NCBI GenBank assembly: GCA_000337115.1 | Contig: AOIR01000063.1 | Span: forward strand, 116,789-180,788 | DNA: 64,000 bases | Direction: 5' to 3' | DNA from: Natrinema thermotolerans DSM 11552 | Lineage (GTDB): Archaea > Halobacteriota > Halobacteria > Halobacteriales > Natrialbaceae | Shown here: in pieces, positions 15,636 through 23,816 of the stretch | How positions within the stretch are numbered: the first letter of the stretch is position 1 | How the letters are laid out: each line of letters opens with the position of its first letter | Notes under the pieces: generated by a model | Told to the model about the DNA's origin: nothing | Seen by the model: only the letters and a program-made list of their open reading frames with translations | Databases searched by the model: none | Program-made: the position numbers and the translations under genes

Positions 15636-16925
15636 TTAAACGTTCCCTCCTTTCCCAACACCTTGTGAGACGCCACCGTTGTCGGATTTACCGAGCAGGT
15701 CGGTGACGGTTTGCTCGACGAGTTGCTCGATCTGCGTGTTGGCTTTCGTGGCCAGTTCGCTGACGGTTTCGGTGCCTCTCTCGTAGGCTTTGCCGGTCAA
15801 CGTTTTGGTGACGTCTCCAGCGACGCCTTTGGCGACCTCTTGGCCGACTGCTGCGCCACCGATGGTGCCGACGCCCGGCGATACCATCGTGCCGCCGATC
15901 GCACCAAGTAACCCCCCGACTGCGCCGACGGCACCCTGTGAGACGGCTTTGCCGACACTGTCCAGCGTCGACTCTCCGCCAACAGCCGCCTCGACCGACG
16001 AGAGTCGATCTTTGATCTGGGAGACCTCCTCGGCGAGAGTGAGGTGATCGCTGTCGGCAGCCACCTGCTCGCGTGCCTGCTCAAGATGCTCCGCATCAGG
16101 CATCCGCTGGACGTGGACCTCTGATTTCCGCATGCGATGGACGCCGATCTTCCCGCCACGCATGACTCGCTGGGCCGTTTCTTCGGCTTCGCGTTCGAGG
16201 CGCTCGTCGGGGTCGATCTCGAGGGTTCCCTCTTGGGGAAGCATCGAGATCGCACCACCGGTTTGCTGGCGGACGTGGGCGAGTTCGTGGGCGAGGACGT
16301 GCTGTCCTTCGGCTGATTCGGGGTCGTACTCGCCGTGGTTGAACGCGACGTGGTTGCCGACGGTAAAGGCGCGGGCGTTGATGTCCTCGCAGGCGCTGGC
16401 GGCCTGTGGGCCGGTGTGAATCCGGACGTCACCCAGACTGTCACCCATGCGCGCTTCCATCGCGCGCTGAATGGATGTGTCCAGTTGCTGGCCGGGCGAG
16501 GAGATCACGTCACGCACCGAGTCGGGGACCTGCGTATCTCCATCCCTGCTCGGTGCGTTGTGTGCGCCACGCGAGCGCTGGACCGACTTGTTGTGCCGGC
16601 GCTCGATGTCGGTGGGGACTTCGGTCGGGCGTTCCTGTTGGCGTTCCCGGAACGCTTCCATGTCCCAGGGTTTGCCCATCGTCTCCACGGGCATCCCTTC
16701 CTCGGCCCATGACCGGACTTGCTGTGGACCGTGATCACGTGCGAGTCGCTGGAGCTTGATGTCCAACCCGTCCTTGTAGAGGTCGACACCGAACCGCTCC
16801 CCCGAAGACTGGGCGGACCGCAGGTCGGTAGATTGAGACGACCGAGACGCCTGCTCACGCTTCCGGGCCGTGCCGGGAGACCGTTCGGCATCCTCGGTCA
16901 CCTCACTCAGTGAGCGAGATCCCAT
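15636..16925 (-). CDS. DUF4157 protein, candidate injection-system effector with HExxH motif
   Basis: I prefer the ATG at 16925 because a TATA-like box lies 26-35 bases upstream; a GTG at 16949 is the alternative. The N-terminus is disordered and polar. Residues about 130-235 are the DUF4157 domain, with VRDVISSPGQQLD, GDVRIHTGPQAAS, FTVGNHVAFNHGEYDP and the metal motif H-E-L-A-H near residues 213-217. Residues about 320-365 are glycine-rich and hydrophobic (GAVGAVGGLLGAIGG, GVGTIGGAAVG) and could insert in membranes. The rest is helical. DUF4157 is known as a marker of eCIS-associated toxins. The protein may be a processed cargo; the HExxH activity is predicted, not shown. Confidence 0.8.
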   Translation of the reverse strand: MGSRSLSEVTEDAERSPGTARKREQASRSSQSTDLRSAQSSGERFGVDLYKDGLDIKLQRLARDHGPQQVRSWAEEGMPVETMGKPWDMEAFRERQQERPTEVPTDIERRHNKSVQRSRGAHNAPSRDGDTQVPDSVRDVISSPGQQLDTSIQRAMEARMGDSLGDVRIHTGPQAASACEDINARAFTVGNHVAFNHGEYDPESAEGQHVLAHELAHVRQQTGGAISMLPQEGTLEIDPDERLEREAEETAQRVMRGGKIGVHRMRKSEVHVQRMPDAEHLEQAREQVAADSDHLTLAEEVSQIKDRLSSVEAAVGGESTLDSVGKAVSQGAVGAVGGLLGAIGGTMVSPGVGTIGGAAVGQEVAKGVAGDVTKTLTGKAYERGTETVSELATKANTQIEQLVEQTVTDLLGKSDNGGVSQGVGKGGNV

Positions 16926-16950
16926 CGATAGATTGATTTGATGGCCCACC

Positions 16951-16960
16951 CATATATTTC
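16951..16960 (-). promoter_or_regulatory. TATA-like box between the divergent DUF4157 and AAA+ genes
   Basis: The minus-strand sequence GAAATATATG lies 26-35 bases before the ATG at 16925. It sits in the only AT-rich part of the short spacer shared with the plus-strand AAA+ gene. The plus-strand reading CTTTATT at about 16961 could serve the other direction. Confidence 0.5.
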
Positions 16961-17022
16961 TTTATTCCAGCCGGAGTAAAGGAACCCGCCGATCGATCCT
17001 CTCCCGGACGAGTGCGAGAACG

Positions 17023-19206
17023 ATGACCTACCAGAACTCCACCGCACACATCCTCGACGAACTCGCCTGTATCGATCACCTCTTACGCGAACTCACTGAC
17101 AGCAAGCACGATGTCGCTTCGGATGCGACCCTCGCGGACACTGACCGACTCAGTCCCGACGGGACAGGAGCGCCCCTTCCGGACGAACCCCAATTCGTCA
17201 TTCCCGACGGAATCCACGAGGAACTCGAACGCGCCCGGAGCGACATCGAAGCCCGACGGACTGCCGCCCGTGCCGACGGCGTCGACCTTCGGCTGGCCAC
17301 CATCGCGGACGCGTTCGAACTTACGCGACGGCATCTGGACGTCCTTCTGCTCGCGTTACTCCCGGATGTCACTCCAACCGCCAGTGAACTATTCGAGCGA
17401 CTCCACAACGACGCGAGCAAACAACGGCCGACGGTGAAACTCGTCGCTGGGCTGTTCTCCGCGACACCCGATGAGTTCCTCGATGCCACCGAGTTGTTCG
17501 GACAGGGGTCACCCCTCTCCGAATACGACCTCGTCGTCCTTGACCCACCCAGCGGACCCGGACAGTCCGACTCACGTCTGAACTACGAACTCCGCGTCGA
17601 GGAGCGGATCTACGCCTACTTGCTCGGTCATGGGACAGTCGACAGTCGACTCCGGACACCTGCCGACGTCGACGCGGTCGATTTCGTCGACGCCGTTCTG
17701 ACCGAACAGACTGCCGATGCCAGCCTCGACGACCTGCTCGTGGGTGATGATACACGCTCGACACTACGATCCCTGAAAAATAGCGATAGCCGCGGACGAA
17801 GGCTCTACTTCCACGGACCCCGGGGAAGTGGCCCACGACGAGCCGCAGCAGCCCTCTGCGATGACGACACCTTCCTCCAGATTGACCTGCCGACGACACT
17901 CGACGCTGGCCTACTCGACACTGTCGTTCGAGAGACGGCCATTCAGGGGCGTCCAGTGGTGGTTCTCGGTGCCGACACGGCGATCGTTTCGAACCGGGAC
18001 ACGAACCGGTCGTTGACGGCTGTTGTCGACCGATTCGCGCCGGTCGTCGAGGACGTGTTTCTCGTGGGTGAGTCTGCCTGGACGCCTTCGGGGACCAGCC
18101 GTCAACCCGTTGACGCACTCGTCGAGTTCGAACGACCGACGATCCAACTACGGCGTGAGTTCTGGCACGATCGAGCTGATGACCTACCGGACGAACTGGA
18201 CCCCGAGCAGATGGCGAGTACGTACGACCTGACACTGGGACAGCTGGAGGCAGCGGTAGCGGCTGCAGAGACCCTCGCTGGTGACGACAGTCCGACAGTC
18301 CAACAGATCCGTCAGGGCTGTCGGGCACAGTCATCGAGTGACCTTGCGGATCTTGCCCAACACGTTACCCCGTCCGTCTCCCGTGACGATGTTATCCTCC
18401 GGGATGAAACCGACCGAAAACTCGACCAGCTCCAGGCACATATCTCGAATCGTGGCCGTATCTACGACGACTGGGGTTTCCGGACCAAAGAGCAGAACGC
18501 CGGCGTGGTCGCCCTGTTCAAAGGAAAGCCAGGCACCGGGAAGACGATGGCCGCGGAAGCGCTCGCCAACGAGGTCGGAATGGACATCTACAAGATCGAC
18601 CTGTCAAGTGTCGTGAGCAAATACATCGGGGAGACCGAGGAAAACCTAGAGCAGATATTCAAAGCCGCCGAACAGTCCAACGCTATCCTCCTGTTCGACG
18701 AGGCGGATTCGGTGTTCGGTGACCGGGCCGAAGTGTCCGATGCGACGGATCGGTACGCCAACGCCGAGGTGAACTACCTCTTACAGCGTATCGAGACCTA
18801 CGACGGCGTCATCCTCTTGACGACGAACTACGCATCCAACATCGACGAGGCGTTCACCCGTCGGATCAACCACACGGTTCGATTCGAGTACCCACAGGAA
18901 GACACCCGAGAAGCGATCTGGTCGGCTGCGTTTCCCGACGAGACGCCGACCGATAATATCGACGCTGAGTGGCTCGCCCAGTTCGAACTCAGTGGTGGTG
19001 AGATCGCCTCGCTAGCCAAGCGAATCGCTGTCGAGGCTGCCAGCAGCGATGCTAACTCGATTCGGATGAAACACGCTGTCCGGGTTCTCGAGCGTGACTT
19101 CCGTGACGCCGGACGTGTCGTCCGAGAGTCCGCGTTTGCCCCCTACACTGATGGGCTCAGAGAACCACCACAAAACTCCGAAGACGGACGACGGAGCCGA
19201 CGATGA
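17023..19206 (+). CDS. AAA+ ATPase of the contractile injection system (Afp15/Pvc15 type)
   Basis: The 727-residue protein carries a C-terminal AAA+ module. Walker A GKPGTGKT is at 501-508, Walker B ILLFDEAD at 555-562, and the sensor/arginine-finger region is LLTTNYASNIDEAFTRRINHTVRFEYP. Residues about 265-330 hold a degenerate nucleotide-binding-like segment (LYFHGPRGSGPRRAAAALC) without a proper P-loop lysine-threonine. The N-terminal 250 residues are helical. Every eCIS locus encodes such an ATPase, thought to act in assembly of the particle in the cytoplasm. It overlaps the next tiny gene by ATGA and is on the opposite strand from the structural genes. Confidence 0.9.
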   Translation: MTYQNSTAHILDELACIDHLLRELTDSKHDVASDATLADTDRLSPDGTGAPLPDEPQFVIPDGIHEELERARSDIEARRTAARADGVDLRLATIADAFELTRRHLDVLLLALLPDVTPTASELFERLHNDASKQRPTVKLVAGLFSATPDEFLDATELFGQGSPLSEYDLVVLDPPSGPGQSDSRLNYELRVEERIYAYLLGHGTVDSRLRTPADVDAVDFVDAVLTEQTADASLDDLLVGDDTRSTLRSLKNSDSRGRRLYFHGPRGSGPRRAAAALCDDDTFLQIDLPTTLDAGLLDTVVRETAIQGRPVVVLGADTAIVSNRDTNRSLTAVVDRFAPVVEDVFLVGESAWTPSGTSRQPVDALVEFERPTIQLRREFWHDRADDLPDELDPEQMASTYDLTLGQLEAAVAAAETLAGDDSPTVQQIRQGCRAQSSSDLADLAQHVTPSVSRDDVILRDETDRKLDQLQAHISNRGRIYDDWGFRTKEQNAGVVALFKGKPGTGKTMAAEALANEVGMDIYKIDLSSVVSKYIGETEENLEQIFKAAEQSNAILLFDEADSVFGDRAEVSDATDRYANAEVNYLLQRIETYDGVILLTTNYASNIDEAFTRRINHTVRFEYPQEDTREAIWSAAFPDETPTDNIDAEWLAQFELSGGEIASLAKRIAVEAASSDANSIRMKHAVRVLERDFRDAGRVVRESAFAPYTDGLREPPQNSEDGRRSRR

Positions 19207-19301
19207 CCACGGCCTTTTTCCGACAGCCGACGAACGAACGCCGTATGCGAGGGGAAGGAGTCTCACTACTGGTTCTGGCTCTCGTGGAGGCTGATCGATG
19301 A
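19203..19301 (+). CDS. Tiny ORF (32 aa) coupled to both AAA+ and DUF4255 genes
   Basis: The reading runs ATG at 19203 to TGA at 19299-19301. Its start overlaps the AAA+ stop as ATGA and its stop overlaps the DUF4255 start in the same way. It encodes a 32-residue peptide with a basic front half (MTTAFFRQPTNERRMRG) and a short hydrophobic stretch (VSLLVLALVEA). The double coupling suggests that translation passes through it. It could be a real small protein or simply a relay that carries ribosomes from the ATPase to the tail terminator. No family is recognisable. Confidence 0.5.
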   Translation: MTTAFFRQPTNERRMRGEGVSLLVLALVEADR

Positions 19302-19891
19302 CGTACGAAGCGATCCGACATGTGACAGAAGCTCTCGTCGACCTACTCGCTGAAACCGCTGCCTATCCGGAACTCCCGGTCAACCCCGACGAGATCGAAC
19401 TGATCTCACCCGGGGACATCGATGCGAACTCGACCGTCCGAATCGGGCTCTATCCGTATCAAGTTCGCAAGGATGGCTCTGTTGGTTCCATGAACAAGAC
19501 GCAAGTGGGAGACTCCGCACGACGTGACCCACCGACCCCGGTCACCGTCGACTATCTCGTAACGGCCTATCCCAGAGAAGACGAAGACAACGTCAGCGGT
19601 ACCCTCGGCCAGCAGCAAGCGCTCGGACTCGTCTTCCAGACGATAGACGACGTAGGCGTGTTCGAACCGACGGAGATCGATGCCATCGATCAGGATACCC
19701 GAATCGGTCTCTCGATCACCGACCTTCCGTTGGAGCAGTTACTCTCCCTCTATGCTCGGTTCGACGCGACGTATCAGCCGTCGATAACGGTGGAAGCATC
19801 TCCCGTAATGATCCAATCGATAAACGAAGCTGCGTTCACACGTGTTGCACAACGGGATGTCGGCGTCAAAAAACGACCTGATACTGACTAA
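19298..19891 (+). CDS. DUF4255 (Pvc16 N-terminal-type) tail terminator protein
   Basis: The 197-residue protein matches DUF4255 in layout. It has an N-terminal helix (YEAIRHVTEALVDLLAETA), a strand region with RIGLYPYQVRKDGSVG, the hallmark P-V-T-V-D-Y-L-V-T-A-Y segment, and the GQQQALGLVFQTIDD helix. The later part is the SLYARFDATYQPSITVEASPVMI sheet. In AFP and PVC particles, Afp16/Pvc16 caps the tube and sheath and fixes tail length. Its position directly after the AAA+ gene is the usual eCIS pairing. The protein acts in the cytoplasm during assembly. Confidence 0.87.
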   Translation: MTYEAIRHVTEALVDLLAETAAYPELPVNPDEIELISPGDIDANSTVRIGLYPYQVRKDGSVGSMNKTQVGDSARRDPPTPVTVDYLVTAYPREDEDNVSGTLGQQQALGLVFQTIDDVGVFEPTEIDAIDQDTRIGLSITDLPLEQLLSLYARFDATYQPSITVEASPVMIQSINEAAFTRVAQRDVGVKKRPDTD

Positions 19892-19954
19892 CAGTCTCGT
19901 CTCCGGTCTACAGCTGGACAAGGTGAGTGCCTCGAGACTTGACCCCGAGGCGGT

Positions 19955-20416
19955 TTACTTGGGTGCGCCGGACAGCTTATTGAAATTCTTGTAGGCGAGT
20001 TCGATCGTTTCGATAGCGACGCCACCCTGATTGCCACCGATGAGGTCGGGTCCACGCCAGGTCGTGGGGTATGCATCGAGGAACTGCCAGCCCCAAGTGT
20101 TCGGCCCCATGAAGTTCTCCTTGACTTTCACCGTCACGTTCTTCCTCGTCAAGTTACCACTCATGACGTCTTGGATCCACTCCCAGAACGTTACGTCGTC
20201 CGTCAGCCCTCGCTGGAGGACGAGGTTAGCGTGTGCGAACTGGTCTGGAAGTTGATGGACGTACTCGTCAACACCGCCTTCTTGATACGAGACGGTCTCT
20301 AACTGCATCGCGATCCCGGAGACTTCCGAGAAGCCGGCGACGGATTCCCCGTCGATTACGACTTCGAAATTGTACTGTTTGTAGGGGCTTCCGTCAGACG
20401 TATTCGCATTTGACAT
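19955..20416 (-). CDS. Inner tube protein 1 (T4 gp19-like)
   Basis: The 153-residue protein has the gp19/Afp1-type core: Y-N-F-E-V-V-I-D-G-E-S-V-A-G-F-S-E-V-S-G near the N-terminus, then the helix FWEWIQDVMSGN, NVTVKVKENFMG and a final strand IETIELAYKNF. Such proteins stack as hexameric rings that form the hollow tube pushed out when the sheath contracts. It is the last gene of the minus-strand sheath operon. A second, diverged tube-type protein is encoded three genes upstream, as in other eCIS clusters with two or more tube genes. Confidence 0.9.
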   Translation of the reverse strand: MSNANTSDGSPYKQYNFEVVIDGESVAGFSEVSGIAMQLETVSYQEGGVDEYVHQLPDQFAHANLVLQRGLTDDVTFWEWIQDVMSGNLTRKNVTVKVKENFMGPNTWGWQFLDAYPTTWRGPDLIGGNQGGVAIETIELAYKNFNKLSGAPK

Positions 20417-20442
20417 GGTTTATCCGTGTTCTATCGTGGGGG

Positions 20443-20712
20443 CTACTCCTCGCGGATTTCGTCGAGCGACTTCGACAGCACCTTGCCACTGTCCTCGGCA
20501 TCGAGGAAGTTGGGAGTCTGCTGTTCGGGCTGACTCGTTGATTGGCTGCCCTTGCTGTTGTTCATCTGCTCGTTGATCTCGCTGATCTCCTCACACCACC
20601 GCTGACGTTCCCAGTGGGGCATCTCCAGTACTTCTTTACGGCTCCATCCGAAGTGATAGGCCACGAAGGCTGCTTCTTCGAACAACACGTCAGGGTCGTG
20701 CAGGTGGATCAT
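20443..20712 (-). CDS. DUF6760-type small injection-system protein
   Basis: The 89-residue protein begins MIHLHDPDVLFEEAAFVAYHFGWSRKEVLEMPHWERQRWCEEI. The order 'LxEEAAFVAYHFxWxxxEVLxMxHxERxRWxEEI' is the DUF6760 pattern as I remember it from eCIS clusters. The second half is polar and disordered. It is coupled to the upstream tail-assembly gene by a 4-base overlap. It probably works with that protein as a tail-assembly chaperone pair, by analogy with phage; this is inference. Confidence 0.68.
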   Translation of the reverse strand: MIHLHDPDVLFEEAAFVAYHFGWSRKEVLEMPHWERQRWCEEISEINEQMNNSKGSQSTSQPEQQTPNFLDAEDSGKVLSKSLDEIREE

Positions 20713-21230
20713 TCCGGTTGATTTCCCGTATCCACGTCCTCCTCGGTGGGCGAATCTCCGGTATCGGAGACAGTCGAGATATCTCTAGACTGAGTGTCGA
20801 CGTTCGCACCTGCTGGCGTCATACCCGTTTCGGCGTTCCCACTGGATGGGTCGGCGAGATGAGCTCCGGTCTCGACCTCAACGGCAAACTGCTCACCACA
20901 GTCGGGGCAGACCGTGTCGACCGCGTTCACACCGCCGTTGTTGACGCGTTCGTACATCGTCTGCAGGTACTCGAGATCCGAGACGAAGAGGTTCTGAATG
21001 ACTTCCTCGTCGATGGTCTCGAGTGACCCGAGGTCGGTGACGGTCCGCGCGAGCAGAACGACCGTTAGATACGACGAGTTCGACTGGACGCGCGGATTAT
21101 TCAGCGGCTGGATCTCGTCTGCAGCCGTTGCACGCCGCATACGACCCTCCTTATGGAGCGTCCCTTCGTCGTCTACGTATCCCTCTGGGAGGGTGAACTC
21201 GAACTCGGTCTGGAGTGTCTCTTGGGTCAT
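20709..21230 (-). CDS. Tail-assembly / T4-baseplate-like protein with a zinc-knuckle-like CxxC
   Basis: The 173-residue protein starts ETLQTEFEFTLPEGYVDDEGTLHKEGRMRRATAADEI, a pattern found in small assembly proteins of contractile tails, where the modified-threonine-like 'LPEGYVDxxGxxHxxGxMR' segment is conserved. Residues about 110-120 hold a single C-P-D-C-G pair, which could bind metal only as a dimer or with other ligands. The C-terminal third is a Thr/Asp-rich disordered tail. It sits between the two tube genes and is coupled to the DUF6760-type gene. Confidence 0.72.
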   Translation of the reverse strand: MTQETLQTEFEFTLPEGYVDDEGTLHKEGRMRRATAADEIQPLNNPRVQSNSSYLTVVLLARTVTDLGSLETIDEEVIQNLFVSDLEYLQTMYERVNNGGVNAVDTVCPDCGEQFAVEVETGAHLADPSSGNAETGMTPAGANVDTQSRDISTVSDTGDSPTEEDVDTGNQPE

Positions 21231-21233
21231 CGG

Positions 21234-21386
21234 TTACCGGCGTTGTTCGTCCGTCTGGATGATTATTGTGTCGACATGCCCCGAGGACGTTCCGGTGTGG
21301 AGATACCCTTCACCGTCGACGTGGCACACCTCACGGAACCGGTCGACAGCATACCCGTCCGTCGGGTCAGTCGTGGCGTGGTTCAT
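21234..21386 (-). CDS. Small ORF (50 aa) coupled to the second tube gene
   Basis: ATG at 21386 overlaps the TAA stop of the upstream tube gene as TAATG, and the TAA at 21234-21236 lies three bases before the next gene. It encodes 50 residues, including VDRFREVCHVDGEGYLHTGT and DTIIIQTDEQ. It fills exactly the only gap in an otherwise tightly packed operon, which supports it as a real gene. I do not recognise a family; a small structural or chaperone protein is possible. Confidence 0.55.
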   Translation of the reverse strand: MNHATTDPTDGYAVDRFREVCHVDGEGYLHTGTSSGHVDTIIIQTDEQRR

Positions 21387-21832
21387 TACGATCTGTCGAT
21401 CTGCATCGTGTCGAAGTCGGCGACGAATGTCTCGACAGCGATCTGGTCTCCACCCGGAGTCGCGTTGAGTTCCGGGGGACTGTACTGGATGACCATGGCT
21501 CCTTCCATGTTGTACCGGGCAACCGTCTGTCCGGTACGGTCCTTGAGCATGACCGCGATTTGCTTCTTCGCGTCCTCCTCACGGCCCTCCTCAGCCGCCT
21601 TGAGCCAGTCGTCGAGGGTCTTGTTCTCTTTGTCCGCGGTACGCGCGAACTCGAGTTTGGTGTAGGTGACCTCACCCAGGTGCTTCGACCCGGAGGCCAT
21701 ATCCGTCCCCTCGCGGTAATTGTGGGTCTGTACGTTCTTTTCGGGAAGCTTGACTTCGACTACGCCCGGGATGTTCGTCCCGTCGAGTTCGACATCGAAT
21801 TGCGTGTTCGAGATCGGTTGTGATTTGGACAT
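21386..21832 (-). CDS. Inner tube protein 2 (diverged gp19-like)
   Basis: The 148-residue protein has the tube-family outline: N-terminal FDVELDGTNIPGVVEVKLPE, a central helix (TLDDWLKAAEEGRE), KKQIAVMLKDRTGQTVARYNMEGAMVIQYSPPEL and a closing strand AVETFVADFDTMQI. It is more divergent from gp19 than the first tube protein. In eCIS particles, different tube homologues occupy the main tube and the baseplate-proximal or terminal rings, so this one may be the first ring or an adaptor. It directly follows the sheath gene on the same strand. Confidence 0.82.
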   Translation of the reverse strand: MSKSQPISNTQFDVELDGTNIPGVVEVKLPEKNVQTHNYREGTDMASGSKHLGEVTYTKLEFARTADKENKTLDDWLKAAEEGREEDAKKQIAVMLKDRTGQTVARYNMEGAMVIQYSPPELNATPGGDQIAVETFVADFDTMQIDRS

Positions 21833-21884
21833 TGGTAATTACGAATACAGCGGGTGTGGTTTGGAATCAGTTCTGGGTGTGTTG

Positions 21885-23606
21885 TTAGGCCTGGTCAGTG
21901 TCTTGGCTGATGCGGAAGATAACGAATTCAGCGGGCTTGACGGGCGCAACGCCGATCTCGACGATCAGACGGCCGTTGTCGATGTCGTCTTCGGACATCG
22001 TCTCCTCCCCACATTTGACGTAAAAGGCCTCGTCCTCGCTCTGGCCCTGAAGACCGCCGTTTCGCCAGACGGTGCGCAGGAAGTTGTTGACGGACTGGCG
22101 GATACGGCCCCAGGTGTCCTGGTCGTTCGGCTCGAAGACGGCCCACTGAGTCCCCTCCTGAATCGACTGCTCGATGAACAGGAAGAGACGACGGACGTTG
22201 AGGTACTTCCATTCGGGGTCCGTCGACGTGGTGCGAGCGCCCCAGACGCGGATCCCACGACCCTGGAAACTGCGGATACAGTTGATACCCTTCGGGTTGA
22301 GTATATCCTGCTCGCTTTTCGTGATACTGTTTTTGAGACCGACGATGCCGCGAATCGTCTCGTTTGCAGGGGCCTTGTGAACACCGTGTTCCTGGTCCGT
22401 TCGGGCGTAGATACCGGCGATGTGTCCGCCCGGCGGAACGAGTTTCTCGCGGTTCGTCACGGGGTCGAGTACCTCGACCCACGGGTAGTAGTACGCCGCG
22501 TAGGTGGAGTCGACCGGCGTCTCCATGTCGGAGATCGGACCGGGGTTCTGCGGTGACTGCAGGATAGCGAACCGGTCACCCATGTTCTCACAGTGGGCGA
22601 CGATGGAGTCAGTCAGACCCTTGATGTCGTTTTCGTCCGGCGCACAGACCATCGAGATCTCGTCGATCGCCTCGAAGGCGGCGAGCCCAGTTCGAAGACC
22701 AGGCTTGTTGATACCCTCGTAGTCGTTCAGCGTGACGACGCCGTCTGCTTCTGGCTTTTCGGTGACGACCTGCGCATCGACATCGACTTCTCCTTCGCGG
22801 ACGTCCTCGAGGTCGATGATGATCTCGTCTTTCTTCGCCCCACTGACGTCGAGTTCGAGGGAACCCGCGATGTCCTTGAGTTCGTCCTTCTTCAGATCAT
22901 CGAGATCTTCGGGGACGTGGACGACCGTTTCTTCGCCGCCGGTCTCGACCAGACCGCCGTCGGTGAACGTATCCTCACCACTGTTGCGGTTCAGCCAGGT
23001 GAGCCCCTCGACGGGCATGCCGTCCTCTTTGTACTCGATGTCAACGAGGACGGATCCATCGAGTTGCTTCTCGTAGAAGTTGCTCGCCTGGGGATCAGCG
23101 GAAAGACCGTCGTAAACTTCTTCGACATCAGGTGATGGGTCAGGACGGTCACCACGCGGACTACTGACTGCTTCGAGGTCACCGGACCAGTACCGAACGA
23201 CGATGTCGAACTGGCCGGGGTACTTGCTCTCCTGAACGATGACCGCCACGGACTCGCCCCACTGACCGGGACCGTTCGCTTCTACTGTAGCGACTTCGTT
23301 TTTGTCCTCGTCAATGAGAGTGCCCGTCGCTAGGTCGTCGACATCGGCACCGGTGACACGGCCAACGAAACAGCGGCTCCCCCCGTTCTTGAAGAACCCG
23401 TCGATAGCCGCGTCCAAACTGGACGAGTCCGGACTCGCACCGTAAAGCCGTTCGAAGTCGGAGTAACCCGTTACGAGTCGGGGTTCGACCGGGCCACGCT
23501 CGGTCTGTCCAAGGAAGCCAGCAGTACTCGTGCTGACTCCCTCAACGGATTTACTTCCGCCCTGAACCTCTTCAACATATACGCCTGGAGACTGGTATTC
23601 ACTCAT
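21885..23606 (-). CDS. Tail sheath protein
   Basis: The 573-residue protein begins EYQSPGVYVEEVQGGSKSVEGVSTSTAGFLGQTERGPVEPRLVTGYSDFERLYG, the classic N-terminal arm and domain of contractile sheath proteins. A conserved C-terminal domain follows: GRGIRVWGARTTSTDPEWKYLNVRRLFLFIEQSIQEGTQWAVFEPND, then IDNGRLIVEIGVAPVKPAEFVIF. The region from about residue 110 to 290 is a variable insertion. Only one sheath gene is present, compared with three in AFP. Contraction of this sheath drives the tube. It is the first gene of the operon and has an AT-rich promoter directly upstream. Confidence 0.95.
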   Translation of the reverse strand: MSEYQSPGVYVEEVQGGSKSVEGVSTSTAGFLGQTERGPVEPRLVTGYSDFERLYGASPDSSSLDAAIDGFFKNGGSRCFVGRVTGADVDDLATGTLIDEDKNEVATVEANGPGQWGESVAVIVQESKYPGQFDIVVRYWSGDLEAVSSPRGDRPDPSPDVEEVYDGLSADPQASNFYEKQLDGSVLVDIEYKEDGMPVEGLTWLNRNSGEDTFTDGGLVETGGEETVVHVPEDLDDLKKDELKDIAGSLELDVSGAKKDEIIIDLEDVREGEVDVDAQVVTEKPEADGVVTLNDYEGINKPGLRTGLAAFEAIDEISMVCAPDENDIKGLTDSIVAHCENMGDRFAILQSPQNPGPISDMETPVDSTYAAYYYPWVEVLDPVTNREKLVPPGGHIAGIYARTDQEHGVHKAPANETIRGIVGLKNSITKSEQDILNPKGINCIRSFQGRGIRVWGARTTSTDPEWKYLNVRRLFLFIEQSIQEGTQWAVFEPNDQDTWGRIRQSVNNFLRTVWRNGGLQGQSEDEAFYVKCGEETMSEDDIDNGRLIVEIGVAPVKPAEFVIFRISQDTDQA

Positions 23607-23630
23607 TTGTTTCTGGCCCCGGCGACCTAT

Positions 23631-23640
23631 ACTATATATT
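23631..23640 (-). promoter_or_regulatory. Promoter of the sheath-tube operon
   Basis: On the minus strand AATATATAGT lies about 26-33 bases before the ATG at 23606, consistent with a leaderless sheath mRNA. A second TATA-like TTTATAAC lies further upstream near 23649. The whole 23607-23816 spacer is unusually AT-rich for this genome and holds no gene. Confidence 0.6.
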
Positions 23641-23816
23641 GATTAGTTATAAATCTTATTATTACGAATGTCAATCCAGATTGGAGTATTACTTTATCTA
23701 TTAGTGTATTTGAGGGTCGTATTGGTGAATCCCGGTCATAGTGTGGGAATACGCACGGGCTAACATCGGAGTCCCCGATAGACAACGATATGCATCAGAC
23801 CGTTGTTCGGAGGTGA

